Below are positions 27,534 to 35,294 of a DNA stretch of 64,000 nucleotides, one piece after another. How positions within the stretch are numbered: position 1 is the stretch's first letter; every line of letters starts with the position of its first letter. Location of the stretch: positions 496,001 to 560,000 of the forward strand of contig CAVUOD010000014.1 in NCBI GenBank assembly GCA_963743015.1. Reading direction: 5' to 3'. The DNA comes from CAVSRC01 sp963743015 (GTDB taxonomy: Bacteria > Pseudomonadota > Alphaproteobacteria > Rhizobiales > Kaistiaceae). The translations under genes were made by a program, and so were the position numbers. Below the pieces are notes generated by a model, which saw only the letters and a list, made by a program, of their open reading frames with translations, was not told the origin of the DNA and did not search any database.

Positions 27534-28064
27534 ATGACCCGTTTCTTCACCCGTGCCGCAATGGGCGCCCTTTTCGCCATCGTCGCCTTCACCGCTCCGG
27601 CCTTCGCCGGAGACGTCACCGTCGGTTCGCTGACGCTCTCCAATCTGTGGGCACGGGCGACGCCGCCCAAGGCCCCGACCGGCGCCGGCTATCTGACCAT
27701 CACCAACAAGGGCAGCCAGCCGGACACGCTCACCGCCGTCTCGACACCGGCCTCGCAAGTGAGCGAGCTGCACATCATGGAGGTCAAGGACGGCGTCATG
27801 ACCATGCATCCGGTGGAAGGCGGCATCAAAATCCCGGCCGGCGCCACGGTGAAGCTTGCGCCCGGCGGCTACCACCTCATGTTCATCAAGCTGAAGCACG
27901 ACCTGAAGCAGGGCGAGACGCTGCCGGTGACGCTGACCTTCGACAAGGCAGGCACCGTCGAGGTCATGCTGCCCATCATGCCGGTCGGATCGAAGGGCCC
28001 GGCCGGGGCCGGCGGCGCCATGAACATGGACATGAAGGGCGGACAGATGGGCAAGGACAAATGA
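27534..28064 (+). CDS. PCu(A)C-type periplasmic copper chaperone
   Basis: Exported copper(I) carrier of 176 aa that loads the CuA site of cytochrome oxidase, usually through SCO. A signal peptide (MTRFFTRAAMGALFAIVAF, cut after AFA) precedes the domain with NLWARATPPKAPTGAGYLTI. The ligand pattern H(M)X10M...HXM is seen in LHIMEVKDGVMTMHP and GGYHLMFIKL. A Met-rich tail (GAMNMDMKGGQMGK) may bind extra copper. The stop overlaps the SCO start (ATGA). ATG 27534 starts the signal peptide; an in-frame ATG at 27492 is less likely. Confidence 0.93.
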   Translation: MTRFFTRAAMGALFAIVAFTAPAFAGDVTVGSLTLSNLWARATPPKAPTGAGYLTITNKGSQPDTLTAVSTPASQVSELHIMEVKDGVMTMHPVEGGIKIPAGATVKLAPGGYHLMFIKLKHDLKQGETLPVTLTFDKAGTVEVMLPIMPVGSKGPAGAGGAMNMDMKGGQMGKDK

Positions 28065-28663
28065 CCGGCATGCGCGCCATTCGCATCCTCGTCTGGTTGG
28101 CGGTCGTCGCACTCGTCGGCACCGTCGGCTGGATCTATTTCGCCAGCCAGCGCGGAACCGTCCCTGGCATTGTCGCGTCGCAGATCGGCGGGCCGTTCAC
28201 GCTCACCGATCAGAACGGCAATACGGTCACCGAAGCCGCGCTGCAGGGGCACCCCTCGGTGATGTACTTCGGCTACACCTATTGCCCGGACGTCTGCCCG
28301 ACGACGCTGGCCGACCTGACCCAGTGGATGAGCGACCTCGGCACGCAAGCCGACAAGCTGAAGGTCTATTTCATCACCGTCGACCCGGAACGCGACACGC
28401 GCGCGGCGATGGCGTCCTACATGCAGGCCTTCGACCCGCGCTTCACCGCGCTGACCGGTACCAGGGACCAGATCGACAAGATCATCAAGGCGTACCACAT
28501 CTACGCGCACAAGGTGCCCGACAAGGACGGCAGCTACACGATGGACCATACGGCCACCGTGTTCCTGCTCAATGCCAAGGCCGAACTGGTGTCGACCATC
28601 GACTACCAGGAGAACTCGGACAAGGCGCTGGCCAAGCTCAGGCGGCTCACCGGAGCATCGTGA
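28061..28663 (+). CDS. SCO family copper chaperone (SenC/PrrC)
   Basis: Thioredoxin-fold, membrane-tethered protein of 200 aa. An N-terminal helix at residues 8-28 anchors it, with the rest in the periplasm. The copper/thiol motif is C75-P-D-V-C79-P in YFGYTYCPDVCPTTLADL, and the third ligand His is in YTMDHTATVFLL. It transfers copper to, or reduces, the CuA site of oxidase subunit II. Translational coupling to PCu(A)C by an ATGA overlap shows that the two work together. Confidence 0.95.
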   Translation: MTGMRAIRILVWLAVVALVGTVGWIYFASQRGTVPGIVASQIGGPFTLTDQNGNTVTEAALQGHPSVMYFGYTYCPDVCPTTLADLTQWMSDLGTQADKLKVYFITVDPERDTRAAMASYMQAFDPRFTALTGTRDQIDKIIKAYHIYAHKVPDKDGSYTMDHTATVFLLNAKAELVSTIDYQENSDKALAKLRRLTGAS

Positions 28664-28696
28664 CCAAACGGGGCGCCGGCGCTATGCTGGCGCCCC

Positions 28697-28834
28697 ATGA
28701 GCCTGACGTCGAAACTCGCACTGTCGTTTGCCGGCCTCGCCGCAGTCGCGCTGGGCGGGTTTTTGTGGCTGCGCTTCGGCAATCTCGTCTATTTCGACGT
28801 GATCGCGGCCTCCTTCGCCGGCTGTTTCCTCTAA
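28697..28834 (+). CDS. 45-residue single-helix membrane protein
   Basis: A short open frame, MSLTSKLALSF to SFAGCFL, of 45 codons plus TAA. It has one strong transmembrane helix (residues 6-26), then GFLWLRFGNLVYFDVI. It fills the space between the SCO gene and tlyA in the same direction. Codon use is GC-rich at third positions, like real genes around it. I recall similar tiny proteins near tlyA in related genomes, but this needs a search. The function is unknown. Confidence 0.6.
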   Translation: MSLTSKLALSFAGLAAVALGGFLWLRFGNLVYFDVIAASFAGCFL

Positions 28835-28857
28835 GAATCGGCGGATAACTCTCACCC

Positions 28858-29592
28858 ATGACCAAACGGCTCGATCTGGCGCTGGTGGAGCGCGGGCTGA
28901 TGCGCACGCGGGCGCGGGCGCGCGACGCGATCCTGCGCGGCCACGTCACCGTCAACGGCAGGCTGGTGGCGCGGCCGGCCGCCACCGTCGAGCCGGATGC
29001 GGCGATCGCCCTCGACGATCCGGCCAGCGGCTATGTCTCGCGCGGCAGCCTCAAGATGATCGCGGCGCTCGACCGCTTCGGCTATTCGCCGAAGGGCCGG
29101 GTGGCGCTCGACATCGGCGCTTCGACCGGCGGCTTCACCCAGGTGCTGCTCGAACGCGGCGCGACCAAGGTCTACGCCATCGACGTCGGCCACGGCCAGC
29201 TCGACCCGGAACTGGCTGCCGACCCGCGCGTGGTTTCGCGCGAGGGCGTCAATGCGCGCGACCTCAGCCCCGAGGATATCGGCGAGCCGGCCGGCGCCAT
29301 CGTTGCCGATGTCAGCTTCATCTCGCTCAGAATAGTCCTGCCGCCGGTGCTGGCGCTTGCCGGTGCCGCCGCCTGGGGCGTGTTCCTGGTCAAGCCGCAA
29401 TTCGAGGTCGGCCGCAAGGCGCTGGGCAAGGGCGGCATCGTCCGCGATTCCGGGCTGGCAGAACAGACGGCGGCGGATATCGCCGTGTGGCTCGAGAGCG
29501 AGATGGGCTGGCGGGCCGACGGCATCATCCTGTCGCCGATCGAAGGCGGCGACGGCAATCGCGAATTCCTGCTCGGCGCGCGTCGTGAGTGA
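28858..29592 (+). CDS. tlyA: TlyA family rRNA methyltransferase (hemolysin A)
   Basis: 2'-O-methyltransferase of 244 aa, acting on rRNA in the well-studied members. An S4 RNA-binding domain (RLDLALVERGLMRTRARAR) covers residues 3-62, and an FtsJ-type Rossmann fold follows, with LDIGASTGGFTQVLLERGA and VADVSFISLR; the K and E of FLVKPQFEVGR are in place. The stop overlaps the start of the next methyltransferase by eight bases. It is the usual neighbour of dxs in alphaproteobacteria. Confidence 0.93.
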   Translation: MTKRLDLALVERGLMRTRARARDAILRGHVTVNGRLVARPAATVEPDAAIALDDPASGYVSRGSLKMIAALDRFGYSPKGRVALDIGASTGGFTQVLLERGATKVYAIDVGHGQLDPELAADPRVVSREGVNARDLSPEDIGEPAGAIVADVSFISLRIVLPPVLALAGAAAWGVFLVKPQFEVGRKALGKGGIVRDSGLAEQTAADIAVWLESEMGWRADGIILSPIEGGDGNREFLLGARRE

Positions 29593-30811
29593 GACGGTGA
29601 CAATTGCCGAACTCGGCCATGCCGGCGACGGCATCGCCGAAGTCGACGGCAAACGCATCTTCGTCCCCTTCACGCTTCCCGGCGAGACGGTTGCGATCGC
29701 GCGCCAGGCCACGCGGGCGCATCTGGTCGAGGTCATCGCACCGAGCGCCGAGCGCGTGGCGCCGGCCTGCCGGCATTTCGGCAGCTGTGGCGGCTGCGCG
29801 CTGCAGCATATGGAGGAGAGTGCCTATCTCGCCTGGAAGCGGGAGATCGTGCGGCGCTCCTTTGCTCTCCACCGCATCGATGCGGAGATCGAGCCGGTCT
29901 CGGCCACGCCCAGGGCATCGCGCCGCCGGGCCATCTTCTCGGCCGTCCATACCAGGGACCGTCTGGTCCTCGGCTTCCACCGCCGCGGCAGCCACGAGAT
30001 CATCGCGGTGGAAGAATGTCCGGTGCTTGCCGGCGACATCGTCGCGGCCCTGCCGCTCATCCGGCAGATCGCCGCCGGCACGGTGCGCAAGCGCCGGCAG
30101 GCGCGCATCACGGTCACCGCCGGCAACGGGCTCGATATCGCCATCGACGGCGGCGGCCGGCTCGACCGCGGCGCTGTGGAGACGCTCGGCACCTTCGCCC
30201 GCGAGCGGTCGATCGCCCGACTGACGGTGGACGGCACCGAAATCTTCATCAACCGCCGTCCGGAGATCGATGCCGGCGGCGTTGCACTGCTCCCCGCCCC
30301 GGGCGGCTTCGTGCAGGCCTCGACCCACGCCGAAGCGGCATTGGCCGAGGCGGTCATTGCCCATGTCGGCGATGCGGCGCCGGTGGTCGACCTGTTCTCA
30401 GGCATCGGCACCTTCACGCTGAGGCTCGCCCGTCATGCCGCCGTGACGGCGGTGGAAGGCGATGCCGTCTTGCTGGACGCGCTGGAGCAAGCGGTGCGCC
30501 ACGGCAGCGGGCTCAAGCCGGTGACGGTGCTGCGCCGCGATCTGTTTGCCAATCCGCTTGCCGCCACCGAGCTCGACCGCTTCGCAGCAATCGTCTTCGA
30601 CCCGCCTGCCGCCGGTGCCAAGGCACAGGCCGAGGCGATCGCGCGGTCGCGGGTTGCCAGGGTGGCGGCCGTCTCGTGCAATCCGGCGACGCTTGGCCGC
30701 GATGCCCGCATCCTGCTCGATGGCGGCTATCGCCTCACCCGCGTGCTGCCGGTCGACCAGTTCCTGTGGTCGGCCGAGATCGAGGTGGTGGCGACCTTCG
30801 AGAAGGCGTGA
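29585..30811 (+). CDS. TrmA/RlmD-like RNA 5-methyluridine methyltransferase
   Basis: Class I SAM-dependent methyltransferase of 408 aa. An N-terminal TRAM-like barrel (AELGHAGDGIAEVDGKRIFV) is followed by an iron-sulfur cysteine set in CRHFGSCGGCALQH, then the SAM fold DLFSGIGTFTLRLA. The catalytic Cys is in AAVSCNPATLGRD, and the final Glu is in WSAEIEVVATFEK. The likely target is a uridine of 23S rRNA. GTG at 29585 was chosen because it overlaps tlyA and fits the start of the TRAM region. Confidence 0.9.
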   Translation: MSETVTIAELGHAGDGIAEVDGKRIFVPFTLPGETVAIARQATRAHLVEVIAPSAERVAPACRHFGSCGGCALQHMEESAYLAWKREIVRRSFALHRIDAEIEPVSATPRASRRRAIFSAVHTRDRLVLGFHRRGSHEIIAVEECPVLAGDIVAALPLIRQIAAGTVRKRRQARITVTAGNGLDIAIDGGGRLDRGAVETLGTFARERSIARLTVDGTEIFINRRPEIDAGGVALLPAPGGFVQASTHAEAALAEAVIAHVGDAAPVVDLFSGIGTFTLRLARHAAVTAVEGDAVLLDALEQAVRHGSGLKPVTVLRRDLFANPLAATELDRFAAIVFDPPAAGAKAQAEAIARSRVARVAAVSCNPATLGRDARILLDGGYRLTRVLPVDQFLWSAEIEVVATFEKA

Positions 30812-30827
30812 GGGAGAGGCGGGACGC

Positions 30828-31928
30828 TCAGCGATCGATGATGTCGGTCGATTCGATCTCGATGCCGAAGCCGTCGAGGCCGACATAGTACCGCTCGCGG
30901 CTGGCCAGCAGGCGGATCGACTTGACCCCGAGATCGCGCAGGATCTGGGCGCCGAGCCCGACTTCGCGCCATTCGTCCTCGCGCGCCGGGCCCGCTTCGC
31001 CGGGATTGGCGGCGTCGCGCGTACGGCCGCCTTCGCTGGCAACACCGACCGAGCCCTCGCGCAGATAGACGATGACGCCGCGTCCACCCCTGGCCAGCTG
31101 GTGGACGACGCGGTTGAGCACGCTGTCGGCACCGAAGACGTCCTCGATCACCGATTCGCGGTGGAGGCGCACCGGCACGCTCAGGCCATCGCCGATGTCG
31201 CCGAAGACCAGAGCCAGATGCTGGGTGGCGTCGTAGGGCAGATGATAGGCATAGGCGTGCGCCGGGCCGGCATCGGTGCTGACGGCGAAATCGGCGACGC
31301 GCTCGACCAGCTTTTCACTGCGCTGGCGCCAGGCAATCAGATCGGCAACCGAGACCAGGCGTAGCTTGTGTTCCTCGGCGAAGCGGACCACGTCGGCGCC
31401 GCGCTTGACGGTGCCGTCGTCGTTGACCAGCTCGGCGAGCACGCCGACCGGCTCCAGGCCCGCCAGCCGGCAGAGATCGACCGCCGCCTCGGTGTGGCCG
31501 GAGCGCATGAGCACGCCGCCGTCGCGGGCAATCAGCGGGAAGACGTGGCCGGGGCGCACGAAATCGGCGGCGCCGGCATTGGCATTGGCCAGCGCCCGGA
31601 TGGTGTTGCAGCGCTCCTCGGCCGAGATGCCGGTGGTCATGCCGTGACGGAAATCGACCGAGACGGTGAAGGCGGTGCCGAGCGGGGCATCGTTGTCGGC
31701 GACCATCGGCTGCAGTTGCAGCCGGCGGGCGCTGTCGCGCGGCATGGGCGCGCAGACGATGCCGGTGGTATGGCGGACGATGAAGCCGATCTTCTCGGGC
31801 GTCGCGTGGACGGCGGCGACGATCAGGTCGCCTTCGTTCTCACGATCGGCATCGTCGGTAACAACGACGATCTCGCCGCGCTTGAAAGCCTCAATGGCTT
31901 GTGCCACCGGGTCGGTTTTTTTGGTCAT
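30828..31928 (-). CDS. ribB: 3,4-dihydroxy-2-butanone 4-phosphate synthase with degenerate GCHII domain
   Basis: A 366-aa RibBA-type fusion. The RibB half (residues 8-210) has the active-site DDADRENEGDLIVAA, RSGHTEAAVDL and other motifs to make dihydroxybutanone phosphate for riboflavin. The second half resembles GTP cyclohydrolase II, but where that enzyme has zinc-binding cysteines the sequence reads LHRESVIEDVFG and VVHQLARGGRGVIVYL, with no Cys. So the GCHII activity is probably lost, and a separate ribA should exist. The ATG at 31928 is followed by the RibB start TKKTDPVAQAIEA. Confidence 0.93.
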   Translation of the reverse strand: MTKKTDPVAQAIEAFKRGEIVVVTDDADRENEGDLIVAAVHATPEKIGFIVRHTTGIVCAPMPRDSARRLQLQPMVADNDAPLGTAFTVSVDFRHGMTTGISAEERCNTIRALANANAGAADFVRPGHVFPLIARDGGVLMRSGHTEAAVDLCRLAGLEPVGVLAELVNDDGTVKRGADVVRFAEEHKLRLVSVADLIAWRQRSEKLVERVADFAVSTDAGPAHAYAYHLPYDATQHLALVFGDIGDGLSVPVRLHRESVIEDVFGADSVLNRVVHQLARGGRGVIVYLREGSVGVASEGGRTRDAANPGEAGPAREDEWREVGLGAQILRDLGVKSIRLLASRERYYVGLDGFGIEIESTDIIDR

Positions 31929-31954
31929 TGTGGTCTGTTCCAAAGCCCGGCCGG

Positions 31955-33043
31955 TCAGCCGACCTGGCCGCGATGCCTGAGATAGTGATCGGCAAGCACG
32001 ATGGCCAGCATCGCCTCGCCGATGGGAACCGCGCGGATGCCGACGCAGGGATCGTGACGGCCCTTGGTGGAGACGTCGACCTCCTCGCCGGCCTGGTTGA
32101 CCGTGCGGCGCGGGGAGAGGATCGACGAGGTCGGCTTGACGGCGAAGCGCACCGTCACCGGCTGGCCGGTGGCGATGCCGCCGAGAATGCCGCCGGCATT
32201 GTTGGCGACGAAGTCGGGCCGGCCGTCCTCGCCGGCGCGCATCTCGTCGGCATTGGCCTCGCCGGAGAGCGCCGCGGCGCCGAAACCGGCGCCGATCTCG
32301 ACGCCCTTGACCGCGTTGATCGACATCATCGCCGAAGCGATGTCCTGATCGAGCTTGCCGTAGATCGGCGCCCCCAGGCCCGGCGGCACGCCCTCGGCCT
32401 CGACCTCGATCACCGCGCCGACCGACGAGCCCGCCTTGCGCACGCCGTCGAGATAGTCGGCCCACAGTTCGGCGGCCGTAGCGTCCGGGCAGAAGAACGG
32501 GTTGCGTTCGACCTCAGCCCAGTCCCAGCGCGACCGGTCGATCTTGTGCGGGCCGACCTGGACCAGCGCGCCGCGCACGGTCAATCCCGGCACGACCTTG
32601 CGGGCGATGGCGCCGGCGGCGACGCGGCTTGCCGTTTCGCGCGCCGAGGCACGGCCCGAACCGCGCCAGTCGCGGATGCCGTATTTCATCTGATAGGTGA
32701 AGTCGGCGTGGCCAGGCCGGTACTTGTCCTTGATGTCGCCGTAGTCCTTGGAGCGCTGGTCGACATTCTCGATGAACAGCGAGATCGGCGTGCCGGTGGT
32801 CAGCAACTGCCCGCTGGCCTCGTCCGCAAAGACGCCCGAGAGGATCTTCACCGTGTCCGGCTCGCGCCTTTGCGTGGTGAAGCGCGACTGCCCGGGGCGG
32901 CGCTTGTCCATGTAATGCTGGATCTCGGCCTCGGAGATCGGGATCAGCGGCGGGCAGCCGTCGACCACAGCGCCGATCGCCGGTCCATGGCTCTCGCCCC
33001 AGGTGGTGACCCGGAAAAGATGGCCGAAGGTGTTGTGCGACAT
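31955..33043 (-). CDS. aroC: Chorismate synthase
   Basis: Flavin-dependent enzyme of 362 aa that makes chorismate, the end of the shikimate pathway. Family signatures are GESHGPAIGAVVDGCPPL near residue 18, GSGRASARETASRVAAGA near residue 129, and RHDPCVGIRAVPIGEAM near the C-terminus. The start at 33043 (MSHNTFGHLFRV) is the usual one. It lies upstream of ribB with a 26-base gap, so the two may be cotranscribed. Confidence 0.97.
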   Translation of the reverse strand: MSHNTFGHLFRVTTWGESHGPAIGAVVDGCPPLIPISEAEIQHYMDKRRPGQSRFTTQRREPDTVKILSGVFADEASGQLLTTGTPISLFIENVDQRSKDYGDIKDKYRPGHADFTYQMKYGIRDWRGSGRASARETASRVAAGAIARKVVPGLTVRGALVQVGPHKIDRSRWDWAEVERNPFFCPDATAAELWADYLDGVRKAGSSVGAVIEVEAEGVPPGLGAPIYGKLDQDIASAMMSINAVKGVEIGAGFGAAALSGEANADEMRAGEDGRPDFVANNAGGILGGIATGQPVTVRFAVKPTSSILSPRRTVNQAGEEVDVSTKGRHDPCVGIRAVPIGEAMLAIVLADHYLRHRGQVG

Positions 33044-33134
33044 GGGGTTCCAGCGTTTGGGGCGACCCGGAGCCCGCATTTTCTAGGCGGGCGAGGCCGG
33101 GGCGTCAAAGCAAAACGCTGCGAGCACCAGGGCC

Positions 33135-33722
33135 CTAAAGCCAGCGCCCCTCGCCGTTCCGCCAGAGAAACACGCGGTCGTGGGGAAAGTCCTCGACGAC
33201 CGATTTGAGCGGATCGAGGTTGAGCAGATGGGCGCGCAGCACGCGGCCGACGCCGCCGTGGGAGACCACGACCGTGGGCTTGGCGACCGTATTCAGCCAG
33301 CCGACGATGCGCTTGGACAGCATCGCGTAGCTCTCGCCGCCCGGCGGCTGGAACATCCATTTGTCGGCATGGCGCTGGGCGATCCAGCCGGGATGCGCCT
33401 GCTCGATGTCGCTGTAGGTGAAGCCTTCCCATTCGCCGAAGGTCAGCTCCTTCAGACGGTCGTCGGTGCGGTAGCCGGTCGGGTCGAGGCCCATCGCCGT
33501 GCGCGCGATCTCCATGGTTTCGCGCGCCCGGACAAGGGGGCTCGCAACGAAATCATAGGCCAACGCCTCGGGCACCTCGCGCAGCACGGTCTCGCCGTTG
33601 CGCTTCGCCTGGCCGCGGCCCCTGGCGTTGATCGGCACATCGCGTTGGCCCTGAAGGCGAGCCTCGACGTTCCAGTCGGTTTCGCCGTGGCGCAGGAAGA
33701 CGAGCGTAAGGTTTGCGGGCAT
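33135..33722 (-). CDS. Histidine phosphatase family protein
   Basis: A 195-aa enzyme of the phosphoglycerate mutase superfamily. The phospho-accepting His is H12 in FLRHGETDWNVEARLQG, and the second catalytic His is in VVVSHGGVGRVLRAHLL. The substrate cannot be told from the sequence; related enzymes act on alpha-ribazole phosphate or other small phosphates. It is placed after fabI and before aroC on the same strand, with short gaps. Confidence 0.88.
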   Translation of the reverse strand: MPANLTLVFLRHGETDWNVEARLQGQRDVPINARGRGQAKRNGETVLREVPEALAYDFVASPLVRARETMEIARTAMGLDPTGYRTDDRLKELTFGEWEGFTYSDIEQAHPGWIAQRHADKWMFQPPGGESYAMLSKRIVGWLNTVAKPTVVVSHGGVGRVLRAHLLNLDPLKSVVEDFPHDRVFLWRNGEGRWL

Positions 33723-33768
33723 GAGGGTGGTTCTTGGGCCGGCGGCGGCCGATCGGATTCGGTGGTCT

Positions 33769-34584
33769 CTAGATGGTGGCGATGTCCGGGGCATCCACCG
33801 CCTTCATGCCGACGACGTGATAGCCGGAATCGACGTGGTGGATTTCGCCGGTCACGGCGCGCGACAGGTCGGAAAGGAGATAGAGAGCGGCGTCGCCGAC
33901 TTCGTCGGTGGTGACGGACTTGTGAAGCGGCGCGTTGTATTCGTTCCACTTCAGGATATAGCGGAAATCGCCGATTCCGCCGGCGGCAGCCAGCGTCTTG
34001 ATCGGGCCCGAGGAGATGGCGTTGACGCGGATGCCCTGCTTGCCGAGGTCGACGGCGAGGTAGCGCACACTCGCCTCGAGCGCCGCCTTGGCGACGCCCA
34101 TGACGTTGTAGTGCGGCATGACCTTCTCGGCGCCGTAATAGGTCAGCGTGACGATCGAACCGCCATTGGTCATCAGCTTCTGCGCCCGCTGGGCGATTGC
34201 CGTGAGCGAATAGCAGGAGATGAGCATCGTATTGGTAAAGTTGTCGGCGGTGGTGTCGACATAGTGGCCGGTGAGCTGCTCGCGGTCGGAAAAGGCGATG
34301 GCGTGGACGACGAAATCGAGCCCGCCCCACAGCTCCTTGACGCGCTCGAACACCGCATCGACAGTCGTCATGTCGGTGACGTCGCAATGGCCGACGACTT
34401 CGGCGCCGACTTCGGCCGCCAGCGGCTCGACCCGTTTCCTCAGCTGGTCACCCTGGTAGGTCATGGCCAGCGACGCGCCCGCCCTGTGGCAGGCCCGGGT
34501 TATGCCCCAGGCGATCGAATGGCGGTTGGCGACACCCAAAATCAGGCCGCGCTTGCCTGCCATCAATCCTTCCGCACCTGCCAT
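33769..34584 (-). CDS. fabI: Enoyl-[acyl-carrier-protein] reductase (NADH)
   Basis: The short-chain dehydrogenase that finishes each cycle of fatty-acid elongation, and the target of triclosan and isoniazid-like drugs. It has 271 aa. Seen are the cofactor region GLILGVANRHSIAWGI and the catalytic pair in YNVMGVAKAALE (Tyr-X6-Lys), with VNAISSGPIKTLA following. The start at 34584 is just upstream of the core; internal Met8 is an alternative. Confidence 0.96.
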   Translation of the reverse strand: MAGAEGLMAGKRGLILGVANRHSIAWGITRACHRAGASLAMTYQGDQLRKRVEPLAAEVGAEVVGHCDVTDMTTVDAVFERVKELWGGLDFVVHAIAFSDREQLTGHYVDTTADNFTNTMLISCYSLTAIAQRAQKLMTNGGSIVTLTYYGAEKVMPHYNVMGVAKAALEASVRYLAVDLGKQGIRVNAISSGPIKTLAAAGGIGDFRYILKWNEYNAPLHKSVTTDEVGDAALYLLSDLSRAVTGEIHHVDSGYHVVGMKAVDAPDIATI

Positions 34585-34788
34585 TGTCTCTGTTTCCCGC
34601 GATTTGTCCGGCGGCGTTCCTATCGCACAGCCCCCCGGGCGCTTCAAGCAAGCCGACAGCGCGCCATTCGAAACCTGCGGCCGTGCCCGGCACAAAACCC
34701 GCCCTAGAATAATTCCAGGGGCCGGGTGTTATCGGGCCCGGGCGCTCGCCGGTGCGGCCGCCCGGCGTAAGAAAAAGGAGGTTTTCTG

Positions 34789-35208
34789 ATGAAACGATTG
34801 ATTCTGAGCCTTGTCGCGGGCCTGTTCGCGGCCGTGGCGATCGCCAGCACGGCCAATGCCATGGAACCGGCCAAATTCGCCGACAGCTCGCTCGGCAAGA
34901 TCCTCGTCGATCCCGCCGGCATGACCCTCTACACATGGGCCAAAGACAAGCCGGGCGAAACCAAAGCGGCTTGCACCGGCGGCTGCGCCGGCGTGTGGCC
35001 ACCCTTCGTCGCCCCGGCGGACGCCCAGGCAATGGGCAAGTGGACGACCGTCGACGTCACCGACAAGAACGGCAAGACCGAGAAGATGTGGGCTTACGGA
35101 GGTATGCCGCTCTACACCTTCGTCAAGGACAAAAAGCCCGGCGATGTCGTCGGCGAGGGATCCAAGGGGTTCGGCGCTCTCTGGAGCGTCGTCAAGGAAG
35201 GCATGTAG
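34789..35208 (+). CDS. Secreted-repeat (COG4315, Lipoprotein_15) protein
   Basis: A 139-aa exported protein: the signal peptide MKRLILSLVAGLFAAVAIAS is cut near NAMEP, followed by two copies of a motif centred on LGKILVDPAGMTLYTW and MWAYGGMPLYTFVKDKKPGD. This pattern (PF03640) occurs in many bacteria without a known function. Two Cys in KAACTGGCAGVWPPF may form a disulfide. It has the strongest ribosome site seen here (AAGGAGG, eight bases before ATG), so it may be highly expressed. Confidence 0.87.
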   Translation: MKRLILSLVAGLFAAVAIASTANAMEPAKFADSSLGKILVDPAGMTLYTWAKDKPGETKAACTGGCAGVWPPFVAPADAQAMGKWTTVDVTDKNGKTEKMWAYGGMPLYTFVKDKKPGDVVGEGSKGFGALWSVVKEGM

Positions 35209-35217
35209 CCCATCCAC

Positions 35218-35251
35218 CTCTCCGGCGGCGCCGGGATGCGCCGCCGGAGAG
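35218..35251. terminator. 14-bp perfect stem-loop after the COG4315 gene
   Basis: CTCTCCGGCGGCGC and its exact complement are separated by six bases, ten bases after the stop codon at 35208. No U-run follows on the plus strand, so termination would be rho-independent only in part, or the hairpin may stabilise the mRNA 3' end. Confidence 0.6.
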
Positions 35252-35294
35252 GGCCTGTTCGCGACGGCGGGACTTGCCTAAACTCCCGCCCGCC

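Noticed and set aside
26995..27537. One 180-codon gene reading through from dxs to the copper chaperone
   Set aside because: The last third is Arg/Pro-rich out-of-frame sequence; a shorter frameshifted gene explains the coding signal better.
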